Assembly (NCBI GenBank): GCA_964539785.1 | Contig: CAZIJQ010000078.1 | Coordinates: 1 to 8,949, forward strand | Origin: JABMPO01 sp964539785 | GTDB taxonomy: Bacteria > Fidelibacterota > Marinisomatia > Marinisomatales > TCS56 | Length of the DNA: 8,949 bases | Direction: 5' to 3' | Shown here: in pieces, positions 1 through 6,336 of the stretch | Layout: every line of letters begins with the position of its first letter | Numbering within the stretch: the first letter of the stretch is position 1 | Notes under the pieces: generated by a model | Told to the model about the DNA's origin: nothing | What the model saw: the letters and a program-made list of their open reading frames with translations, nothing else | Databases searched by the model: none | Program-made: the position numbers and the translations under genes

Positions 1-220
1 CAGCAGTATCTGAATTGGTCTTTGGTTTATCTCGATTTTCGAAATAAGAGACTAGCTTATTAGCATCATTAACATTTAAGCAATGTACTGTTGCACCTTT
101 GCTTGATTCAGTCTTTTTATTCTGAATTTCGAGCTTAAGTCGTTTGACGTTACGCCGAATAGTAGTAACCTCGACACCAATCGTATCTGCTAACTCCCGA
201 AATGTCATGAATTCAGACAT
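1..220 (-). CDS. Helix-turn-helix DNA-binding protein, N-terminal fragment (runs off left edge)
   Basis: The reverse strand reads 73 uninterrupted codons from an ATG at 220 down to the window edge, so only the N-terminus is visible. Residues 5-31 (beginning MTFRELADTIGV, then TTIRRNVKRL) have the length and pattern of a helix-turn-helix: a short first helix, a turn with Gly, and a basic recognition helix. A Lys/Ser/Thr-rich stretch and a predicted helix near residues 55-65 (NVNDANKLVSYF) follow. An AAGGAG Shine-Dalgarno 8 bases upstream favours Met1 over Met5. The domain suggests DNA binding. What lies downstream, whether a second domain such as a nuclease or a small stand-alone regulator, cannot be seen. 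The gene diverges from the barrel-protein gene. Gene reality is fairly secure; function is only at the HTH level. Confidence 0.72.
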   Translation of the reverse strand, partial: MSEFMTFRELADTIGVEVTTIRRNVKRLKLEIQNKKTESSKGATVHCLNVNDANKLVSYFENRDKPKTNSDTA

Positions 221-228
221 AGTATCGT

Positions 229-234
229 CTCCTT
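229..234 (-). promoter_or_regulatory. Shine-Dalgarno of the left-edge HTH gene
   Basis: The reverse strand shows AAGGAG, 8 bases before the ATG at 220. It selects this ATG over the in-frame ATG four codons later and supports the partial ORF being a real gene. Confidence 0.75.
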
Positions 235-254
235 AATAATTGATGGCTCGAACT

Positions 255-274
255 AATAATTATACCTAATTATT
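255..274. promoter_or_regulatory. Inverted repeat over the -10 box, possible operator
   Basis: AATAATTA (255-262) and TAATTATT (267-274) are perfect 8-base inverted arms around a 4-base centre (TACC). The element covers the predicted -10 of the leftward HTH gene, where a repressor would block polymerase. As the gene encodes an HTH protein, autoregulation is a reasonable inference. The arms are purely A/T, so chance symmetry in an AT-rich intergenic region is a real alternative. Confidence 0.35.
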
Positions 275-285
275 GGGTAATGCAA
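259..285 (-). promoter_or_regulatory. Putative sigma70-type promoter of the HTH gene
   Basis: The reverse strand has a perfect TATAAT (259-264). Upstream is TTGCAT (280-285) at 15 bases, or TTTGCA (281-286) at 16 bases; TTGATT (286-291) is an alternative but 21 bases away. The -10 lies about 40 bases upstream of the start codon, a normal leader length. The -10 is convincing, the -35 is weak. Confidence 0.45.
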
Positions 286-415
286 AATCAAGTAATTTAG
301 ACTATTCATCAACAGAACTTAATCATACTGCAAGAATCATTACAAAAAAGCACCTGTAAGGGGTTCTCACACTACGGAAAGACAATTCAGTATCGGGTAA
401 TGCTTCTATGTATTT

Positions 416-432
416 TATCGACAAGCTGTAAG
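416..432. repeat. Degenerate copy of the ACAAGCTGGAAG repeat
   Basis: Positions 416-432 match 2413-2429 at 15 of 17 bases (TATC, then A or G, ACAAGCTG, then T or G, AAG). The second arm of the hairpin is not preserved, so this may be a decayed half-copy or coincidence. Confidence 0.3.
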
Positions 433-486
433 TTTTCCGAACATGTGCATCAATCATCCCTGGTTGACGAGTTTAGCGGTATTTTA

Positions 487-504
487 AACAAGCTGGAAGC
501 TTGT
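487..504. repeat. Interspersed stem-loop repeat, copy 1
   Basis: The 18 bases AACAAGCTGGAAGCTTGT are identical to 2417-2434. The core forms a hairpin with 7-base perfect arms (ACAAGCT and AGCTTGT) and a GGA loop. There is no T-tract after it, so it does not look like an intrinsic terminator. It is non-coding and best described as a small palindromic, REP-like intergenic element. Confidence 0.6.
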
Positions 505-676
505 AGTACAAGATGTTTTTTAGGATACTTCAGCTGAACAATTTCGAAAAGAAAAAAAATGAACATGTGTCGTAATCGTATTCCTAATCAACTTAATTTT
601 AAATAATTTGCTACTGACATATTCAGCTATGAATTACTATTATTATCACATGATTGATCGGGGTCGTTGGCCGAAA

Positions 677-2377
677 ATGGCCAGAAAATCTTGCCTGCTC
701 CTTTTCACTATTTTGATCACCGCTGTGCCGGGTTATTCGCAAAATATTGAAGACCTAAATGTTTTTGATCTGCCTAATGATTTCCAGGCAGTTGTCGACT
801 CAATCCAGGTGGAAGTATTGGATGCTTTTGAAGGTACCCGGATCGCCACCGGTTGGGAGAAAAACATTTATGATCTGGGTAATTCGTTACACATAAAAAC
901 CAGGCTGAGCACTGTCCATAGATTACTGCTATTTTCTGTTGGAGAGGTAGTAACCAGAAAGCTTTTGATCGAAAGTGAACGCAATCTAAGGCGGGTGTCT
1001 TTTTTGGCCGATGCTAAAATTTATCTCCGGCAGGTAGCTGGTTTGACAAGCGCAAAGATAGTAGTATATGATCAGTGGTCCACAACACCGGGCAGCAGCA
1101 TCAAACGTTTGGGTGGTCAATGGACTTATTGGTTTGGCCTGAAGGAGAGTAATATTCTGGGTACCGGGCAAACTCTATCACTATCGTATCACAAGAGTAT
1201 TCTGAATTCATATTTGAATCTGGAATATTATAATCCTTCTTTTTCAAAAGGGCGTTTAAAATATTATTTATTGATCAAGCATTCTGATGAAGGTCGCGGG
1301 ATAACTGGCAGTCTGTTAAAACCGTTGCGCTCGAAAACTGACCGCAGTGGCTATCAAATTTCGTTCGGCACTCAAACCGGGACTAATCGAATTTTCTGGG
1401 ATGCCAACCGGTTTGACAATCATGAAAATGAAAGTATACCCACTGGAATCATTACTGGAGAGCCTAATTCCATAATTGAATTTCCGGATGTGAAAATCAG
1501 CAGCATATATGCTGCCTATACCCACTCATTCGGCCTTAATCTGAAATTTAATACCAGCTATTTCATTTCCATTTACCGGCGTGAATCTCCCGATACTACC
1601 CTGTATATTGCCGGCATAGAAGATTTTTATAATCCGACAGTTTTTCAATTACCCACTTATGATGATCGTCTGGTGGGAATCAAATTTGAACTGTACGCCA
1701 GTGATTACAGCACTACCAGGAATTTCAAGCAGTTGAAATGGACTGAAGATGTTGAACAGGGTTGGAACACATCATTGGTAATTGGGCGGAATCTAAGGAT
1801 CAGCAATGGCAATAAAAATGAGTACTATCTGGCGCCCCATTTCAGTATTTCAACCGGCGCCGGCAGTGTTAATTACTTTCGATTAGATATGGCCTCAGCC
1901 TGGTTTTACCGTCCAAGTGGTGGATCGGACCGTGGTAAATTTTCCGCAAATCTGGAATGGATCAGTAAACCGGCTGCCATTAATTCAAATTTACTATCGA
2001 TGGAATGGTCCCATTTATTCCAAGCCCATCCCACCAGTCAGCTATTGTTGGGGGAATTAAATGGTTTATTCGGGTATCCGAATTATTATTATGCCGGGCA
2101 AGCCCGCTATAAATTATTGTTTGAATCCCGCTTTTTGCCAGCGGTCGAAATTTTTACAATCGTTCCGGTAATGACAATATTTTATGTCGCTGGTAATACC
2201 TTTCCCACTGCAGAGGATTTTAGCCTTAGTAAGCTTCATCACGCCGTGGGAATCGGTCTGCGGCTTGGTTTAACGCGATCGGCTGGTTCCGTGATAAATC
2301 ATATCAATTTGTTCTGGCCACTCGAGCAAGGTCTACCCGGACCGGTCCTTTCAATTCAATCAAAAACGACCCTTTAA
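677..2377 (+). CDS. Outer-membrane beta-barrel protein with POTRA-like N-terminus (BamA/TamA-related)
   Basis: Start: the frame is open from a TTG at 608 with ATGs at 629, 650 and 677. I choose 677 because it begins a clean signal peptide (MARKS, hydrophobic LLLFTILITAV, cut near GYS-Q at residues 19-22). No start has a good Shine-Dalgarno. That gives 566 residues. Residues about 40-135 look like a POTRA-type periplasmic domain. LHIKTR (71-76) and ESERNLRRVSFLADAKI (about 99-115), then VVYDQWST (about 129-136), follow the pattern in Omp85-related proteins where a peptide-binding domain precedes the barrel. From about residue 155 (SNILGTGQTLSLSY) to the end, alternating aromatic and polar strands suggest a 12-16-stranded barrel. 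The C-terminus (NLFWPLEQ, ending KTTL) resembles the family ending but lacks a terminal Phe. The role may be outer-membrane protein insertion or transport; substrate unknown. Only about one POTRA unit is present, against five in BamA, so it is not a standard BamA. Confidence 0.72.
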   Translation: MARKSCLLLFTILITAVPGYSQNIEDLNVFDLPNDFQAVVDSIQVEVLDAFEGTRIATGWEKNIYDLGNSLHIKTRLSTVHRLLLFSVGEVVTRKLLIESERNLRRVSFLADAKIYLRQVAGLTSAKIVVYDQWSTTPGSSIKRLGGQWTYWFGLKESNILGTGQTLSLSYHKSILNSYLNLEYYNPSFSKGRLKYYLLIKHSDEGRGITGSLLKPLRSKTDRSGYQISFGTQTGTNRIFWDANRFDNHENESIPTGIITGEPNSIIEFPDVKISSIYAAYTHSFGLNLKFNTSYFISIYRRESPDTTLYIAGIEDFYNPTVFQLPTYDDRLVGIKFELYASDYSTTRNFKQLKWTEDVEQGWNTSLVIGRNLRISNGNKNEYYLAPHFSISTGAGSVNYFRLDMASAWFYRPSGGSDRGKFSANLEWISKPAAINSNLLSMEWSHLFQAHPTSQLLLGELNGLFGYPNYYYAGQARYKLLFESRFLPAVEIFTIVPVMTIFYVAGNTFPTAEDFSLSKLHHAVGIGLRLGLTRSAGSVINHINLFWPLEQGLPGPVLSIQSKTTL

Positions 2378-2416
2378 ACCAACCGTAAGTTTTACCGGAA
2401 CATTGTTTCATTTATC

Positions 2417-2434
2417 AACAAGCTGGAAGCTTGT
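2417..2434. repeat. Interspersed stem-loop repeat, copy 2
   Basis: This is an exact second copy of the 18-base element at 487-504, with the same 7-base arms and GGA loop and in the same orientation. It lies 40 bases after the barrel-gene stop and 60 before uvrC, so the two copies bracket the barrel gene. It might end or stabilise the upstream transcript, but no T-run follows. Confidence 0.6.
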
Positions 2435-2493
2435 CAAACTCTAAATATCTACTAATTGTCACTGTGAATTAGCAGTCCTAATTTCAGCCCGTT

Positions 2494-4353
2494 ATGGAAT
2501 CCTCGATTGATCTTAAACTAAAGCGCGTTCCCACAAAACCCGGCGTTTACTTATTTAAAAATAAGCAAGCTGAGATTATCTATATCGGCAAAGCTAAAAA
2601 TCTGCGCAACCGGGTACGCTCCTATTTTCAGAGTGGCAGGTACCAGAACGCTAAAACTATTTCCATGGTCAAACAAATCACTGATCTGGAATGGATCGTA
2701 GTCCGAACGGAAGTTGAGGCTTTGCTCACTGAAGCCAACATGATCAAGGAGCATGATCCCCGTTACAATATCGATCTGAAAGATGATAAATCATTCCCTT
2801 TTGTCAGGATCACTAAGGAGCCCTATCCCCAGGTATTTCTGACACGCACAATAGTGAAGGACGGTTCACGCTATTTTGGCCCCTATACCGATGTGCTATT
2901 GTTGAAGCGCACTCTCAAGGCCATGTACAAGGTGTTTCCAATCCGTAGTTGCACTTATCATTTAGATGATCAAGTCGTACGGGACGGCAAGGTCAGTCTC
3001 TGTCTGGATTATCATATCAAGAAATGCGAAGGACCCTGCGCCGGTAAAGTGACCCAGGCTGAATACATAGATATGGTCCGCCATGTAATCCGTTTCCTCC
3101 AGGGTGATACTCAACAGACCGAAGATTATATCCAGGCCCGTATGGGTTTTGCCGCTCGCGAATTGCGTTATGAGGATGCTGCTCAGTATCGCGATCAACT
3201 TAATGCCATCGAAAGTTTCCGAACTCGTCAGCGTAAAGTTGCCGCTGATTTCAAGGATCGCGATGTATTTGCCTTGGCCAGCCAGGATGATCTAGGCCTC
3301 GTTACCGTAATCCGAATTCGCCAGGGCAGAATTTTCACTCGGGAAAAATTCCGTTTGCGGAATATCGGGCAGTCAAACGCCTTGATCCTCAAACATGTGA
3401 TCACTGGGTTCTACCTTAACAGTGATTTCATCCCCGAGGAATTACTGCTGCCGGATTATCCCGATGATTCGGATCAATTGTTGACCTGGCTGCGAGAGAA
3501 GCGGGGGGGAGCTGTCAATTTTCAGGTACCACAACGGGGAGAAAAAGTCAAGCTGGTTAAGATGGCACTCCGCAATGCCCGCCTGCTACTGGGCGAATGG
3601 GTGCTGGAACGGTTGAAACGCCACGAGTCGGTACCCACTTCTGTATCCCAATTGCAGGAAGACCTGCAACTTACCACTCCACCGCGCCGGATTGAGGCAT
3701 TTGATATTTCCCATCTTGGTGGAACCAATACAGTAGCATCACTGGTTAGTTTTATTGATGGCCAGCCGCGAAAATCCGAATATCGCAAATTCAAAGTGAA
3801 AACCGTGACCGGTATTGATGATTTTGCTGCCATGCGGGAAGTGGTGCTCAGACGTTATAAGCGTCAGAAAAAAGAAAAACGACCGCTGCCAGATCTGGTT
3901 CTTGTTGATGGTGGCAAGGGTCAGCTTGGGATGGCCGTCTCTGCACTCCGTGAACTGGGTCTGGACTATTTACCGGTGATCGGTCTGGCTAAAAAACTGG
4001 AAGAAGTTTTTGTGCCCGGGGCCTCCGTGGCTCAATCGATTCCCAAAACTTCACCGGGTCTCTTTTTATTGCGGCGGGTCCGTGACGAAGCTCATCGGTT
4101 TGCGATTACCTTTCAACGATCCAAACGGAGGGCTGCGTCCACCGAATCGATTTTTGGCGCTATACCCGGGATTGGTCCCAAACGAATCAAAACCCTGTTC
4201 GCTACTTATCCCGATGTGGAGGCTATTGCTGGTGAGGACTCTGCGGCTCTGGCTCTGCGAACCGGCTTGAACGACAAGTTGTCCCGTGATGTGATTAAAG
4301 TCGCACAAAAATTCATTTCCAAGAAGAAAGCTGGAATTCCAGCTGATATGTAA
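2494..4353 (+). CDS. uvrC: UvrABC nucleotide-excision repair endonuclease subunit C
   Basis: UvrC makes the 3' and 5' incisions around bulky DNA lesions after UvrA and UvrB locate them, in the cytoplasm. All expected parts are present in 619 residues, the normal length. An N-terminal GIY-YIG nuclease (about 14-93) has GVYLF, YIGKAKNLRNR and Glu80 in LLTEANMIK for 3' incision. Four cysteines, Cys153, 170, 178 and 182, match the conserved set reported to bind a [4Fe-4S] cluster in UvrC. A UVR motif for UvrB contact lies at about 210-240 (RELRYEDAAQYRDQL). An RNase H-like 5'-incision domain carries FDISH (Asp404), Asp443, VDGGKGQ (Asp472) and DEAHRFAI (His534). C-terminal helix-hairpin-helix motifs begin at GAIPGIGPKRIK (about 555-566). 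No active-site residue is missing. The ATG at 2494 fits the N-terminus although no Shine-Dalgarno is visible. A perfect palindrome lies in the last codons. No uvrA or uvrB is nearby. Confidence 0.98.
   Translation: MESSIDLKLKRVPTKPGVYLFKNKQAEIIYIGKAKNLRNRVRSYFQSGRYQNAKTISMVKQITDLEWIVVRTEVEALLTEANMIKEHDPRYNIDLKDDKSFPFVRITKEPYPQVFLTRTIVKDGSRYFGPYTDVLLLKRTLKAMYKVFPIRSCTYHLDDQVVRDGKVSLCLDYHIKKCEGPCAGKVTQAEYIDMVRHVIRFLQGDTQQTEDYIQARMGFAARELRYEDAAQYRDQLNAIESFRTRQRKVAADFKDRDVFALASQDDLGLVTVIRIRQGRIFTREKFRLRNIGQSNALILKHVITGFYLNSDFIPEELLLPDYPDDSDQLLTWLREKRGGAVNFQVPQRGEKVKLVKMALRNARLLLGEWVLERLKRHESVPTSVSQLQEDLQLTTPPRRIEAFDISHLGGTNTVASLVSFIDGQPRKSEYRKFKVKTVTGIDDFAAMREVVLRRYKRQKKEKRPLPDLVLVDGGKGQLGMAVSALRELGLDYLPVIGLAKKLEEVFVPGASVAQSIPKTSPGLFLLRRVRDEAHRFAITFQRSKRRAASTESIFGAIPGIGPKRIKTLFATYPDVEAIAGEDSAALALRTGLNDKLSRDVIKVAQKFISKKKAGIPADM
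4329..4344. repeat. Perfect 16-base palindrome in the last codons of uvrC
   Basis: AGCTGGAATTCCAGCT is its own reverse complement. With the preceding A it contains AAGCTGGAA, the same core as the stem-loop copies at 487-504 and 2417-2434. It encodes part of the KAGIPADM tail, beyond the helix-hairpin-helix domain, where residues are unlikely to matter. It may be a related repeat that landed in the gene end; without a T-run it is not a normal terminator. Confidence 0.5.
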
Positions 4354-4372
4354 TAAATTCTATAAATATAAT
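4343..4372 (+). promoter_or_regulatory. Possible promoter for the S8 protease gene
   Basis: A perfect TATAAT at 4367-4372 lies in the 53-base gap after uvrC. A partial -35, CTGATA (4343-4348, 4 of 6 to consensus), is 18 bases upstream. Initiation near 4379 would leave a leader of about 28 bases. The region is very AT-rich, so the box could be incidental. Confidence 0.3.
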
Positions 4373-4406
4373 CTGCATTAAGCGACTACACACAGGACAA
4401 AAATTA

Positions 4407-6266
4407 ATGAAAAAATGGTTACTAATTGCTTTATTTATTGTCATGAGCGCTCATTTGCTCGGTGATGATTTTACTCCCGGTCAAATAATCGTTAAGTTAA
4501 CTCCCGGAGTTTCCCGGCAGGAATTCAACGATATACTGGATAGTAAAAAATATGTTGTTGAAAAGATACTTGTACGCAGATTGAATATTGTTCTGGTAAG
4601 AATCGTTGGTTCCAGCACAACTACCCCAAGCGCCCTGGCTGAATTGCGGAACAATCCCTGGGTCGAAAAGGCTCAACTTGATCATAAATTATCTATCCGA
4701 GATTCTTTTCCAAATGATCCCGATTTTGGCACATTATGGAATTTGCATAATACTGGCCAATCTGGGGGGACAGTTGATGCTGATATCGATGCTCCGGAAG
4801 CCTGGGATATAACCACCGGTGGTTTGACTCCGCTCGGCGATACGATCGTGGTAGCGGTTGTGGACGGTGGGTGTGACATCAACCACCAGGATCTGGTTAC
4901 CAATCTGTGGATTAATCGGAATGAAATCCCCGGTAACAGCATCGATGATGATAACAATGGTTATGTGGATGATATCAATGGCTGGAATGCCTACAGCTCT
5001 AATGGTACGATCCCTAGCGATAATCATGGCACCCATGTCTGTGGAATCGTTGGCGCCCGCGGTAATAACAATAATCAGGTGGTTGGTGTAAACTGGAATG
5101 TAAAAATTATGACTATTGGTGGCTCAACCAGCCAGACATCGATTGCTCTGGAAGCCTATGGCTATGCATTGGATCAGCGGTTTCTTTATGATTCCACCGG
5201 CGGTCAGTTCGGAGCTTTTGTAGTAGCGACAAATAGTAGTTTTGGGGTTAATTATGCTGATTGTAATTCAGGTACTTATCCTTTATGGAATGATATTTAT
5301 AATGCTATGGGGCAGGTAGGGATTCTCAGTGCCGCAGCAACTATGAATATAAATGCAAACGTCGATGTCTCTGGTGATGTGCCGACCGGATGTGACAGCG
5401 ATTATCTGATTTCGGTTACCAACACCACCCGTTATGATTCCAAGAATTCCGGCGCTGCTTATGGCCTTACTACAATTGATCTGGGTGCGCCAGGTACCAG
5501 CATTCTCTCTACTTATCCCAGTAATAATACCAGTACTTTGTCTGGCACCTCAATGGCTACCCCACACGTTGCAGGTGCGGTCGGATTTTTGCATGCCGCC
5601 ATGTCGCGCGGTTTTGCCAGTTACTATAAGGCCAATCCAGTTGAAGGCGCTTTATTGTTGAAAGATTTTATCCTTACCGGTACGGATTCACTTACCAGCC
5701 TCAGCACTAATACAGTCAGTGGTGGCAGGTTGAATATTCATAATTCCGCTTTGCTGGTGCAGGGATTCATGGCCAGCGATTCGCTCGACCCCAATCCAGT
5801 CACCGATTTGCAAGCCGATACGGGGAACTGGTATGAGGTTCAATTAACTTGGACCGAACCCACTACCTTGTTTGGAGGCGATCCGATTCCCACTTTTGGC
5901 ATCGATATTTCCCGTAATGGTCAATATCTGCAATCAATACCCCAGGGAACCGAAACATATACCGATAATGCCCTGGTTGGTGGATTGGTAGCTGAATATG
6001 AATTGATAACCAGACTGCTCGGTACTGACTCTACCAGTACACCAGTGGAAATAACTGTGATTGTTCAGGGTGATGCTTTTATACCAGGTGACGTAAATCA
6101 TGATAGCCAGGTAAATGTATCAGATGTGATACGGTTATTGCACTTCACCCTGGGGTATAGTACTCCCAATGATCTGGACTTCCAGACAGGCGATCTGGAC
6201 CATAACGGATCACTCGAAGTAACCGATATATTATTGGTAGTGGATATTATTCTCGGACGGAACTGA
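4407..6266 (+). CDS. Secreted subtilisin-like serine protease (S8) with C-terminal dockerin-type module
   Basis: A 619-residue exported endopeptidase. The signal peptide is residues 1-19 (MKKWLLIALFIVMSAHLLG). A propeptide-like domain spans about 22-98 (FTPGQIIVKLTPGV, then VEKAQLDHKL), as in subtilases whose pro-region assists folding and is cleaved. The S8 catalytic domain is about 105-455: Asp153 in VVDGGCDINH, His207 in NHGTHVCG, Ser382 in GTSMATPHVAGA. An Asp/Asn-rich insertion (IDDDNNGYVDDINGW, 179-193) is probably calcium-binding. Where subtilisin has its oxyanion Asn (AAGN), this protein reads SAAATMNIN (308-316). An Fn3-like domain spans about 463-553 (PVTDLQA, VQLTWTEP). Residues 560-619 are dockerin-like, with two loops: Asp562, Asn564, Asp566, Asn570, Asp573, and Asp596, Asp598, Asn600, Glu604, Asp607. 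No type IX sorting domain is apparent. AGGA 9 bases before the ATG supports the start. Likely role: extracellular or surface protein degradation; substrate unknown. Confidence 0.92.
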   Translation: MKKWLLIALFIVMSAHLLGDDFTPGQIIVKLTPGVSRQEFNDILDSKKYVVEKILVRRLNIVLVRIVGSSTTTPSALAELRNNPWVEKAQLDHKLSIRDSFPNDPDFGTLWNLHNTGQSGGTVDADIDAPEAWDITTGGLTPLGDTIVVAVVDGGCDINHQDLVTNLWINRNEIPGNSIDDDNNGYVDDINGWNAYSSNGTIPSDNHGTHVCGIVGARGNNNNQVVGVNWNVKIMTIGGSTSQTSIALEAYGYALDQRFLYDSTGGQFGAFVVATNSSFGVNYADCNSGTYPLWNDIYNAMGQVGILSAAATMNINANVDVSGDVPTGCDSDYLISVTNTTRYDSKNSGAAYGLTTIDLGAPGTSILSTYPSNNTSTLSGTSMATPHVAGAVGFLHAAMSRGFASYYKANPVEGALLLKDFILTGTDSLTSLSTNTVSGGRLNIHNSALLVQGFMASDSLDPNPVTDLQADTGNWYEVQLTWTEPTTLFGGDPIPTFGIDISRNGQYLQSIPQGTETYTDNALVGGLVAEYELITRLLGTDSTSTPVEITVIVQGDAFIPGDVNHDSQVNVSDVIRLLHFTLGYSTPNDLDFQTGDLDHNGSLEVTDILLVVDIILGRN

Positions 6267-6285
6267 TAGAATTATTTATTATATT

Positions 6286-6317
6286 AAAACAGCCCGCTGT
6301 TATTGGCGGGCTGTTTT
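6286..6317. terminator. Bidirectional intrinsic terminator between the S8 protease and CBS-like genes
   Basis: A 12-base perfect stem (AAAACAGCCCGC at 6286-6297 with GCGGGCTGTTTT at 6306-6317) closes an 8-base loop. The A/T ends supply a U-run in either direction. It sits 19 bases after the protease stop and 19 bases beyond the end of the converging CBS-like gene, so it probably ends both transcripts. Confidence 0.88.
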
Positions 6318-6336
6318 GTTTTATTTAGTGTAAGAT

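Larger units (their letters stand above)
221..676. other. Intergenic region between the HTH gene and the barrel-protein gene
   Basis: This region holds the promoter and leader of the leftward HTH gene, one clear and one degenerate copy of a stem-loop repeat (487-504, 416-432), and a near-duplicate 13-mer (271-283 and 391-403, 12 of 13 identical). Between about 300 and 607 I find no credible ORF (the longest ATG frame noted, near 443, is about 14 codons) and no tRNA-like fold. I tested the TTGACG at 464-469 as a -35 and found no acceptable -10 at 16-18 bases. The barrel gene's promoter is therefore not identified. Confidence 0.6.

Noticed and set aside
464..488. TTGACG as a -35 for the barrel gene
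   Set aside because: No acceptable -10 box is found at 16-18 bases; the AT-rich hexamers are at 13-15 bases and match poorly.
608..676. Upstream TTG/ATG starts that would add up to 23 residues to the barrel protein
   Set aside because: The added residues (including a Tyr run) would sit in front of a typical signal peptide that starts at the ATG at 677. No ribosome site supports the earlier starts.
2387..2402. Hairpin-like CCGTAAGTTTTACCGG after the barrel gene as a terminator
   Set aside because: Only four consecutive pairs form before a mismatch, and no T-run follows.
3522..3833. Reverse-strand 103-codon frame inside uvrC
   Set aside because: It is a shadow of the well-conserved UvrC coding frame, with no domain or ribosome site.
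4682..5036. Reverse-strand frames of 91 and 100 codons inside the protease gene
   Set aside because: They overlap the S8 catalytic domain on the other strand and have low-complexity Ile/Ser-rich translations. They are shadows.
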